Source of the DNA: Gnetum montanum
Taxonomy: Eukaryota > Streptophyta > Gnetopsida > Gnetales > Gnetaceae
Assembly (NCBI GenBank): GCA_015680685.1
Contig: MNCI01034224.1
Location: 213,086 to 277,085 of the forward strand
Length of the DNA stretch: 64,000 nucleotides
Direction: 5' to 3'
In this document: positions 36,852 through 45,905 of the stretch, one piece after another
Numbering within the stretch: the stretch's first letter is position 1
How the letters are laid out: each line of letters begins with the position of its first letter
Notes under the pieces: model-generated
The model's input: only the letters and a program-made list of their open reading frames with translations
The model's database searches: none
What the model was told of the DNA's origin: nothing
Translations under genes and position numbers: made by a program

Positions 36852-36859
36852 TATTTATA
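36852..36859 (-). promoter_or_regulatory. TATA box for the antisense gene
   Basis: On the minus strand TATAAATA in the context GCGCTATAAATAGGGC lies about 315 bp upstream of the exon 1 ATG. It matches the plant consensus TATAAATA exactly. It suggests the antisense gene has its own core promoter instead of relying on the LTR. Confidence 0.65.
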
Positions 36860-37324
36860 GCGCTTCGACACTGCTGTCGCTGTTGACGCCGCCGCCTTCC
36901 GGTTTGTATCCTTTTGCTTTTTTTTTTACTTGTTTTAATTAAAATTTGTCAAAAAAAATAAATATTTAAAATAAAACAAATATTACTACATCCTGGTTCC
37001 CCTATAAACCCGACTTCAGATGTTCACACCGAACGTTCTAGCGCAAACTCTCCTGTGTACATTATTTGACCCGGTATGGCCTTAAACTGCCATGACGGCC
37101 CGGTATGGTCTTAAACTACCACATACAAACCCCCTACGGCCTGGTAAGGCCTTAAATTTCCATTTGCGGATAACATTCCGCCCGGTAAGGCCTTACACTA
37201 CCATGCGTCCTGGTGTGACGATAAACCACTATTATGCACGTGCACACCACGTGCACACAATTTAAGTTGCCTGAGAACATCGAACATCGAACAATACTCA
37301 TCACCTCATTCTTCTCTCTATTTA
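36860..37324. repeat. AT-rich promoter flank and four CCGGTATGGCCTTAAACT-type repeats
   Basis: An AT-rich stretch (36905-36990) is followed at about 37066-37210 by four degenerate direct repeats related to those at 31716-31805. The segment ends in a T-rich tract with a TTTATTGGCAG acceptor-like site at about 37322-37332, right before the pol frame. Confidence 0.65.
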
Positions 37325-40289
37325 TTGGCAGGAGCAAGCTCGATGGATTGTCAGCATCTATCCACACCGGTAATCATCGATGGGCCGTATGGAAAAATCC
37401 CAAGGGACATTGACATAAATCTCATCCACTTAAGTTTATCAACGGACGATGCAGTCATAGCCTCAACACAACAAACGCTAGATAACTATAAAGGTATGAC
37501 AAAGCCCCTTGACATAGAAGCTGAAAACATCACTAAAGACCTGTTGACCGAAACTCGCATCGCCATGCCCGATGGAGAAATTAAAATATTAAAACTAAGT
37601 ACATTACTGCAACCCCAACTGGCCAAAGACATAGAGGAAGTGCTTAGGGACAACATAAAAGTATTCGCTTGGTCATATACGGACATGCCCGGATTGGACC
37701 CTCGAATCGTCCAATATAATATTATCCTTGATCCAAAATTGATGCCAATGAACCAAAAAGCACGAAAGGTTAAACCCGAGGTGGCATTGGCAGTTTGCAA
37801 TGAGATCACCAAACTTTATCAGGCTGGTTTCATTCGAGCTGTCGATTACGCTGATTGGGTATCCAACATGGTCATTGTCCCGAAGAAGAACGAAAGCATT
37901 CGCTTATGCATTGACTTCTGGTATCTCAACGTCACAACCATAAAAGATGATTTTCCCCTACCCAGCATTGATCAACTTGTCGACTTGACCGCTGGGCACG
38001 CCCTATTATCTTTTATGGATCGCTGCTCGAGATACAACCAGATACGTATTAACCCGGAGCATCAGCTCCGGACTACCTTCATGACACCATGGGGAACCTT
38101 TTGTTATACAATGATGCCCTTCGGTCTCAAGAACGCTGGGGCCACATATCAAAAGGCGATGACATTCATCTTTAGCAATTACATGTTACACTCACTCAAC
38201 GACTACGTGGATGACATTGTGGTTAAATCAAAGACATCGGAACAACATGTACAAGATCTTGACCTTGTACTAAAACGTTGTTTAAAATATGAACTGAGAC
38301 TTAACCCAAAGAAATGCATCTTCGGCGTCAAAACAGGTAAAATGCTTGGATTCATAGCCTGGGAAGTAGGGATACGAGTAGACCCTGATAAAGTTAAGGC
38401 CATAACAAACTTGAAACCACCTGGTAACCTTACCGAACTTTGAGGTCTATAAGGTAGATTACAGTTTATTAGGCGTTTCATAGAAAAACTAACAGACAAA
38501 TTAAAACCTACGAACCACTTGCTATGCAAGAATGTCCATTTTGAATGGACTCCACAGTGCCAAGAAGCATTTGATAATATTAAAACGACACTTGCCTGAC
38601 TACCCACGGTTTATCCACCTCAAAATGATAAACCGTTTTACATCTACCTCGCCACTTCGGATTTGTCAATTGCGTCTATGCTTTGCCAGAAACAAGATGA
38701 TGGAACCGAAGTTCCTATCTATTACTTAAGCCATGCATTAGTTGCCCACGAAAAAAGGTATAATGAGGTGGAGAAGTCATGTTTAGCTTTGGTCTTTTCT
38801 CTAAGAAAATGGCGGCATTACCTTTTCTGTAACCAGGTTAATATAATTTGCAAGGATAATGTGCTCAGAGTAATTATAGGAAACATTTACAAGTCAAGCA
38901 GGATAGCCCGTTGGAAAGCCATGATAGCTGAATTTGACCTGCACTACATAGCGCAATCATTAGTTAAGGGTCAAGCCATAGCGAATCAAATGACTACGTC
39001 ACCAACGCACGATCGAGCGACAATAGAGCCAAAATTCGCAGATGAGAATATAAGCACAATAGACATAGTACCCAACGACTATGACGCCATTCTAAACTTT
39101 GATGGAGCATCCACCTCTCGAGGGGGAAGTGCTGCCGCTATTATCACCTATCCCTCCGGGGAGATCAGACCCTTTGCTTATCGTTTCAACTTTCACTGTA
39201 CCAACAACATAGCAGAGTACGAAGGTCTCCTTAGAGGTCTTACGGCAGCACTGGCTTCAGACATCACATGGCTTGTGGTCAGAGGAGACTCACAAGTAGT
39301 CTTAAACCAAGTCACAGATATTTATACATGTAAAGTGCAACATTTACAATCATACTGTGACTTGGCAAAACACTTAATGAGGCGATTCGAAAACATCGAT
39401 GTACAACACGTCTCCAGAAATGATAATACCATCGCAGACGCACTATCCACCTTAGTATTAAACATATCGCCCGACATCTTCCACACATTGCCAAGCTCCA
39501 TAATCAGTTGTGCTAAACCAATAACTGATACTCCTGACACGTTGCCAATTGCATCAGTTAGTACAACACACGCGATAGAATGGTATGATAACATAAAAGA
39601 GTACCTTCTACGTGGTGAAACACCGCAACATTTAACGAACACACAAAAAGACGCGGTACAAAAATGTTCTAAACAATATGCACTGGTAGGGGACACATTG
39701 TGTCGTCGATCCTACGAAGGCATATTGCTAACATGCGTTGGTAGTACTGATGCCCAAGACATCGTGGAACAAGTACATGACGGACTATGCGGAGGACACA
39801 TAGCACCAAAAGCCATGGTAACTAAGATAAGACGCTTAGGCTATTATTGGCCATACATGGAGTATGATTGTCGCTCCAAGGCTAAGACATGTAGTACCTG
39901 CCAAAGACATAGTAATCTAATCCATGTCCCACCAAATGAATTGCATACGGCAGAAATCACGTGGTCCTTTCAAAAGTGGGGGTTGGACCTTATCGGACCA
40001 ATAACGCCTTCATCTTCTGCAGGACATAGTTTCATCATAACCGCAACAGAATATTTCACGAAGTGGGTAGAAGCTGTTCCCCTTCGAAAGACTACATTTA
40101 AACACGTGTGCAACTTCATTCTCGAAAACATTGTAACCTATTTTGGCATCCCCATGACAATCATCACTGACAACGGGCCACAATTTAGCAGTGCCGAAAC
40201 CAAAACTTTCTGTGAAAGTTTGGGGATCAAAAACTCATTTTCATCCCCTTACTACCCTTAGAGCAATGGGCAAGTAGAGGCCACCAACA
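37325..40289 (+). pseudogene. Element C pol: RT, RNase H, second RNase H, integrase
   Basis: One frame runs across 37325-40289 with only four stops (38443, about 38451, about 38600, 40261), each one transition from CGA, CAA or CAG. RT carries LCIDF.YLN (about 37906), DRCSRYNQIRI (about 38020) where DAFSGYNQI is usual, MMPFGLKNAGATYQ and YVDD (38204-38215). The standard RNase H follows (about 38630-39000). After a linker comes the archaeal-type RNase H. Integrase begins about 39690 with a GGH...C..CQ zinc-binding segment, then the core with D in LDLIGPI, D in TDNGPQF and E in GQVEATN, where the assembled sequence breaks at an N. The changed residues in RT motifs suggest an inactive copy. Confidence 0.9.
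39065..39465 (+). other. Archaeal-type second RNase H domain of element C
   Basis: This is part of the pol frame. The four catalytic acidic residues are in place: D in NFDGAST (39101), E in NIAEYEGLL (39215), D in VVRGDSQVV (39287) and D in NTIADALS (39437). A dual RNase H is diagnostic for the plant Tat lineage. The extra domain is thought to have been acquired from a cellular enzyme and may help remove the RNA primer or template. Confidence 0.88.
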
Positions 40290-40290
40290 N

Positions 40291-40553
40291 TAGTGGAAGA
40301 GGAGTGCATACGTGCACTCGATCAGATCGAATGGTACCAAAAANCGAACAGCCTTAAGCACAAGGTCACCTTCTTTGATAGGGCACTTATGAATGTCATG
40401 CAAATGGCGTTGCCATTGTTGTTTTTGGTACCATTCGATCTGATCGAGTGCACGTATGCACTCCTCTTCCACTAAGTCCAAGTCAATGATGCGCAGGTCA
40501 TTGTTTTACCCTTCGTCGAGGAGTCCGGAAAGTGTGATCCTTAAAGATGGTAC
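40291..40553. other. Assembly fault: inverted piece of integrase C-terminus between single Ns
   Basis: Single Ns stand at 40290, 40344 and 40554. The 53 bp at 40291-40343 reappear as a reverse complement near 40423-40475. On the minus strand, 40345-40553 encodes the expected continuation of integrase (NDLRIIDLD, LVEEECIRALDQIEW, KEGDLVL). The piece thus belongs in plus orientation after 40289, with a section missing. This is a scaffold join error and not a biological hairpin. Confidence 0.85.
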
Positions 40554-40589
40554 NTGTTCCACGTCTGAACATAGTCAGGTACGTTCGAG

Positions 40590-40865
40590 TCCTGGCGTCA
40601 TGACTATAAACTGATACCACAGCTCTTCCTCGAATCATGACAGTAAACTGATACCATAGAACAGTCCTGGATCATGACTTCAAACTGATACCATCGCCCG
40701 ACCTGGCATCATGATGATAAACTGATATCACATAGTGTTCGCAATGACAATAAACTAGCACCTGTCTGGTACAACAGTAAACTGCCACAGCCCCACTCGC
40801 CAGAGTCCGCTAAGACTATAAACTGGTTTGCCTCTTCACGGTCTGCCAAGACTAGAAACTGGCAA
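40590..40865. repeat. Short degenerate tandem repeats before the C 3' LTR
   Basis: About eight units of 30-40 bp share the core ATGAC.(A/G)TAAACTGATACCA or GACTATAAACTGG. They lie between the integrase end and the 3' LTR, where the polypurine tract would be. TAAACT is also the core of the repeats flanking the antisense module. Confidence 0.7.
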
Positions 40866-41884
40866 TGTGGCAAAATTTCGAGCTTAGTACTTTTCCAACA
40901 AGAAGCAGGTCTCTGCGACCCACAGACAACCACGGCTACATCTGGTATCAAACATGGCAACATAGAAGATCAAGATACTTAATTTTCACTAAGTATGCAT
41001 TCTCAGCCTATACGCCCAAGTTTACATTTTCAAGTTCATATCCACAGTGTATACGCCCGACGTTCACAGCGTACACGACCAACGTAGATGCCTCACATTC
41101 ACGCTCAGCAGGTACAATTGATGAATACGCCCGGCATGTAATTCCCGAAGATAGCATGGAAACTGCACTGCGGAGCAAGACTTGGTACAAAGCAGCAACC
41201 ATCAGCGTATACGCTCAGCAGCCATCAGCGTATACGCTGGGCGTATACGCTCAGCATCCACAGCGTATACGTTCAGCACATTTAGTGTATACGCCCAGAG
41301 TCTACGTCCACCAGATACAGCGTATATGCCCAGGAAATGTAACATGTTGTACACTTGTAAATTTTATGCTTTTGCACCCGGTCAACACGCCACGTGTCGC
41401 CCAACCTGAGTCTAACATCAAAACATGTATAAAAGCCCTAATTTTTCACTAGATCCTAGTCGGTTGGCAAATTTTTAGAGCAAACCAGAGAGAAAAGCAG
41501 AGATGCTAAGAACCAAAGCAGAGAACCTTGTACGTTGGACAACCCTGTACACTGAGCATACAGCCTCTACGTTGTGCCTACAGTGTGAACCAACCCANTT
41601 TGTATTAATTGTTGCATGTATTCTGTTTACGTTCCGTTCGCATCAGTTACGTCATTTACGCTCTGTTTTACGCCTGTTACGCCATTCACGTATAACCCAG
41701 CATATAGCACCTCGGTGTACATTTGGGGAAATCCTTGCTTGATCCGTGTGCGGACCACTCAAGGTACTCTACCTGCGTTCATTCCAGCTCGCGCTTAGGT
41801 GAAGGTAGGGTCTTCTGTGCGTGTTCGGTGATCCTTTGGTCTTTGTTTCATTCCAGCCAGAGATCGACGATTTCGGATGGTACA
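40866..41884 (+). repeat. 3' LTR of element C (with internal gap)
   Basis: Matches the 5' LTR from AAATTTCGAGCTTAG to GGTACA. A possible TG start is at 40866. A single N at 41598 hides about 130 bp present in the 5' copy (about 26718-26848). It has a TATAAAAG box at 41428-41435 and a shorter motif array at 41000-41330. Confidence 0.85.
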
Positions 41885-43401
41885 GATGTGACATCAAGGG
41901 GACTTGTGGATTCTCTTTGGTGACGTCTGTGGGAGTTGTCATGCAACGTGGTTGTACTAAGATCCTTGTAGATCTAACGAAAAATGGGAGTAAGAGTAAT
42001 CATAAGGCACTTAAAAATCCAATGTTGTTCTAGGGGGTTCCACTGGAAAGACATGCACTCATGCCTGAAGGTTGGCGGCTTCTCTAGATTCAGTAAAGAA
42101 AAAATAAGAAGAGAGAAAAAAAAACAAACAAACAAAGGAAGTGCCACAAAACAAAAATCACTCCTTCCTTGAACAAAATACCAAGTGATCGTATGCCTTG
42201 TTGTTCTAGTACTCATAGTTGCTCATCATGGGATGAAACAATGTGGTGTTACTGATCATAGGAATGGACTTGGTCCTGATCTTGGAACGACGGGTTAATG
42301 ACACATTAATCATGCTTTATATGCAAGATTCATTGTGCCTTAGGTCAGTTACCTCATGTCCCAATCTCTACAATCCCTTCTATACCCCGTCTCATCTTGT
42401 TGTCCATATAATTGTAGCTCGTGTCTCGTATAATGTAGAATTCTTACCTCATCCCGATGATATTTACATGTGTGTGTTTTGTGGATCCAGTGCAGATTAC
42501 ATTTAATCCTTCGAGTGCCCACGGACACTTTTAAGTGTGGTTATGCAAGGGCATTAAAGGTTGGAACCTGCTTTGGGGAGGACCCACTTGCATAATTTTT
42601 GTAATTTGCACTCATGACCCATCTTCCACACATCATTTATTACCCTTAGCATATTGCTAACGATTTTCTTTCCCTTATTACTATTCCTCTGATTCAACGT
42701 TCCTATGAACCATCACATAGCCTTTTTCTCTACCATCCGAGGTCCTTATTGATAAATTCCACACCATCATAATGTTCGTGCCTTCAAAACTAGTTGAATT
42801 ACCCTGGAACCCTTTAACAATGGTCCAAATGTCCTTAGTTTACATCATTTAATTTCAAAAAAATATTAAAAATTCAGTACATTCTCTAGGTGCCCTAAGT
42901 TTGATGAAAATATATATACGTGATCCCCTCGCAGCACTTACCATCATGTTCCACTATTCACGTGGGGGAGTTTTTCAAATTTTTCTCTACGACTTGCAAT
43001 TGTGAGACCCTTGCTTTTATACCTATATCTCGCTCGTTGGTACTCCGATTTTCATTTCGTCTGAACCTACTTGAACTTAGAGTGTTCAGCTTAGTCGTGG
43101 GGGAGGGGCACACATCGAATAGCGCATAAATTTTTTGAAATTCATCATCGCCCGAAGGACATATTTAAGGGTAATTAAGAATAAAATGTGTCAAAAACAA
43201 TTTCATCCCCTTAGCTATACCAGAAAATTAAATTTGGAAACAACCTAAGCAAAGAGGACTGAACATTATAATCTTTCGGGGACATGTTCTTTCAATAATT
43301 AACATCACATGAAAATTAAATAAATCTATTAAGGCAAGCAGTAAGGTATAACCTAACTTTGGTAACAACCTTACTAATGATTAGGCTCATGTGATTGCAG
43401 A
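41885..43401 (+). other. Spacer of element A between gag/C and ORF3
   Basis: This is non-coding DNA shared with A2 (61383-62067) and more distantly with B2's region after integrase. It starts GTGACATCAAGGGGACTTG and ends at a GTGATTGCAG acceptor. It contains frames without recognisable motifs. Confidence 0.7.
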
Positions 43402-44168
43402 TGGTCCTAAAACGCGGACAATAGGAAGGTCCTACTCAAGGTGTGATCAAACGACCTAGGAGAGGTGAAGGACAAGTTCCTACCGAACAACATGCAGAGT
43501 AAGAGGAATAATCATTTAGTATCCACCAAGAAGACCCTGCTACTGTACAATCAAGGCAGGTGTAAGGAGGAGCTGTTGCAACGTCTGAATAGGGACGATA
43601 TCTCTCGTTGTCCTAGGATTGTGTTCAGACCAACCATGAAAGGTCCATATTCACTGTAGTGACCATGGAATTAAACTTTGGACCTTTCACAGAATTTGCT
43701 CCAGAGGCCGTTAGGGATCACCTCAAAGGGTCCCCATTATGGCCTACCCTCTCTAAAAGCGGTGCCTGGTACTTAGGGGAAACATACCAATTTTGGCACA
43801 ATAAAGAAGAAGGCACCACGGTTAACAATTGTGGTGTGACTGTTGATTTCTCTGTTCAAGCTATTTCGGAAGTATTAAACCTTCCAAATGTAGGGCCAAA
43901 GGTTGCTCAGAACCAGCTGGACACTTTTAGAACCAAGCAACTTAATAAACTGTTGACAAAGAATCAAAGGGTGGTGGAAGAAAAAGAGAAGGATGACTGG
44001 GATGCCTCTATGGCACAAGCACAAACTTACACACACGCCAAGGCACTCAAGGCCTTATAAGAGGAGAAACTCCAGGCCATACTTGAACACCATCAAATCC
44101 CAAGACCTAGAGCACAAGAAAAGGGAAAAACACCCATGGAGGAGCCATCGCCACCAGGAACTACATGA
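43402..44168 (+). pseudogene. Element A third ORF (Transposase_32-like), broken
   Basis: An ATG follows immediately after a TTGCAG acceptor at 43401. The first codons are basic (MVLKRG) and soon hit a stop. The best-kept part (43659-44060) encodes WYLGE...FWHNKE and GVTVDFSVQAISEVLNLPN, which match B2's ORF3 and the general pattern of plant 'putative transposon' domains. After a TAA at 44060 the same frame continues to a TGA at about 44168. Compared with B2, a central part is missing, including the FPRLIWKLCKRGG segment. The position after gag/pol and the upstream acceptor are reminiscent of env-like ORFs of Athila elements, but I see no membrane segment here. Confidence 0.65.
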
Positions 44169-44351
44169 GTTCCACCCAATTTTGTAATCATAGAACTTTA
44201 TTTTGTGTTATGTCTCAATTTTGTTTTGACTCCACATTGTGGCATGAATCCATTCTAGTCAGTCAATGATCCCATACCTATCCACTGTGTAATCAATGAA
44301 GCTTGTTCTCACTTTAACTCGAGAATGAGTTTTCATTGAATCATGGGGGTA

Positions 44352-45123
44352 TCATGAGTCATGAATTTGCTAGCTATGATATCTCAGCCGTGATATCGCA
44401 GCTTTGATATCGTAGCAGCCGTGATATCACGGTCGTGATATCGTAGCCGCAATATCGCGTTTGCCCGATGATATCACGTACGCGATATCACGGCTTGCCT
44501 CAATTTCTATAAATAAGAGGCGGCTTTCCTTATTCTGGGACTTAGTTCTTAGTTCCTAACCCAAACTCTTGTAGTTTTTCCTTCTTAGAGTTAGAATTAT
44601 TTCTCAGTGCATNNNNNNNNNNNNNNNNNNNNNNNNNNNNNNNNNNNNNNNNNNNNNNNNNNNNNNNNNNNNNNNNNNNNNNNNNNNNNNNNNNNNNNNN
44701 NNNNNNNNNNNNNNNNNNNNNNNNNNNNNNNNNNNNNNNNNNNNNNNNNNNNNNNNNNNNNNNNNNNNNNNNNNNNNNNNNNNNNNNNNNNNNNNNNNNN
44801 NNNNNNNNNNNNNNNNNNNNNNNNGATGCTCATCGCACTTAGGCTAGCTTAGATTCTCTCTCACCCTCTCTCTCTTAGCTTAGTTAATATTATTTTCCAT
44901 CATACTCAGGAGTAGTACTAGTGTAGAAACACATCATACATCTTACTTTGGACTAAACCATACGTGACAAAGCTAATACTAGTCCAGGTGGGAAGACAAC
45001 GAACTGCGACCTACGAGTAACTATCTAGATACCACAACGAGCTTGTTTTCGAAGTTCGACCAGATCGTGTGTGAAACACTTGTATTAGTATGGTTGAGTG
45101 TAGGGGTACCTCGCCACTCATCA
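44352..45123 (+). repeat. 3' LTR of element A with a 212-bp N gap
   Basis: Begins TCATGAGTC after CATGGGGGTA, a likely remnant of the polypurine tract, and ends CCACTCATCA. It contains seven GATATC sites in 44378-44489 and a TATAAATA at 44508-44515. Positions 44613-44824 are Ns, so the true LTR length is unknown. Confidence 0.9.
44378..44489 (+). promoter_or_regulatory. GATATC cluster, expanded, in the A 3' LTR
   Basis: Seven GATATC palindromes and one AATATC variant lie in 112 bp upstream of the TATA box, against five in the 5' LTR of the same element and about one exact site in A2. Confidence 0.55.
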
Positions 45124-45128
45124 ATGAT
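45124..45128. repeat. Right 5-bp target-site duplication of element A (ATGAT)
   Basis: Identical to 23141-23145. B1's RNase H sequence resumes here. Confidence 0.95.
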
Positions 45129-45905
45129 TAATACATCCAATTTTACCTTGGAAGTAGTGCTTACCAAATTGGATGATTAGAATCATTTCTATTATATTTG
45201 TTATACAAGTAGAAGTATTGTGGATGCAGAACTAAACTACACCACCACAGACAAGAAGCTAATGCCTATTTGGTTGGATACCAAATTTTTGTGCATACAG
45301 ATCACAGTGTGATACAATTCTTAATTAACAAATCAATTGTTAGCATTGGTATCATATGGTGGTTGATCATTTTACAGGAGTTTGATATTATAATAATAAA
45401 CAAAAGGGAAATTGAGAATATTTTAGCTAATTATTTGTCTTGGTTATAATGGGATAATAAGACTAATGAAGAGTCATTGTCTGATTAATTTCTTGAGAAG
45501 TTTCTATTTGTAAAAGCAACAAGGTTAACACATGATATATTCAAGTCATTTTATGTGGAATATTTTACCTATTAGATCAAGTAGGAAGTTCCTACTAAAT
45601 AGGATAGGTAAAAGAAACAATAATTCATATACCATGTTAAGAACTACATGGTGATATAAGGAACACTCTACAAAATCTATATGTATGGCTTGGTACGATG
45701 GTGTGTTCTTGATGCCATAGAGTCCAAATTTTTTCAAGATGCTTATAAAGGGCCTTGTGGAGTCCACTACATATAAAGAAGAATAACCATAAAAATTATC
45801 ATGGTAGGATACTTTTGGCCAATAATTTTTTGAGATGTCCATCTATTTTCTAACTCATGTAAGCAATGCCAATGTGATGGTAAAATAACAGTTAGGTTAG
45901 AGATT
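45124..45905 (+). pseudogene. B1: right part of pol (RNase H and start of integrase)
   Basis: Continues B1 from 23145. RNase H remnants include NYTTTDKKLMPIW (about 45237) and VSYGG...LQEFDI (about 45350-45400). Integrase zinc-finger remnants at about 45740-45890 include CGVHYI, VGYFWPIIF and C.QCQCDG. Homology to B2 is lost near 45905, so the catalytic core of integrase is absent. Confidence 0.75.

Larger units (their letters stand above)
25957..41884 (+). mobile_element. Element C: about 16-kb Tat-lineage LTR retrotransposon with an antisense gene
   Basis: Order: 5' LTR (to 27124), repeat-rich leader, gag, protease, a 5.6-kb module containing an antisense gene, RT, RNase H, a second RNase H, integrase, short tandem repeats, 3' LTR (to 41884). 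The second, archaeal-type RNase H places it in the plant Tat lineage (Ogre, Retand and Grande relatives), known for very long elements. It is inserted in the gag tail of element A. No 5-bp target duplication was found, and about 0.4-0.5 kb of A seems to be lost next to it. All frames carry nonsense codons, and the LTRs differ at several percent of sites in the part compared. Confidence 0.88.
23146..45123 (+). mobile_element. Element A: Athila-like LTR retrotransposon lacking pol
   Basis: Termini are defined by the LTR ends TGATGAGT...GCTCATCA and an exact ATGAT target duplication. Contents in order: 5' LTR, primer-binding site, gag (24131 to about 25957), element C inserted, a spacer (41885-43401), a third ORF (43402-44168), a G-rich polypurine-like stretch before the 3' LTR, and the 3' LTR. 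No protease, RT or integrase of its own is seen. The sister copy A2, which has no insertion between gag and spacer, also lacks pol. The element therefore appears to belong to a non-autonomous family related to B. Confidence 0.9.

Noticed and set aside
40291-40480. Long inverted repeat resembling a hairpin or inverted-repeat transposon
   Set aside because: It is bounded by single Ns, and the minus strand continues the integrase frame, so it is an assembly artefact.
44597-44852. Open frames on both strands
   Set aside because: They consist of the N gap in the 3' LTR of element A.
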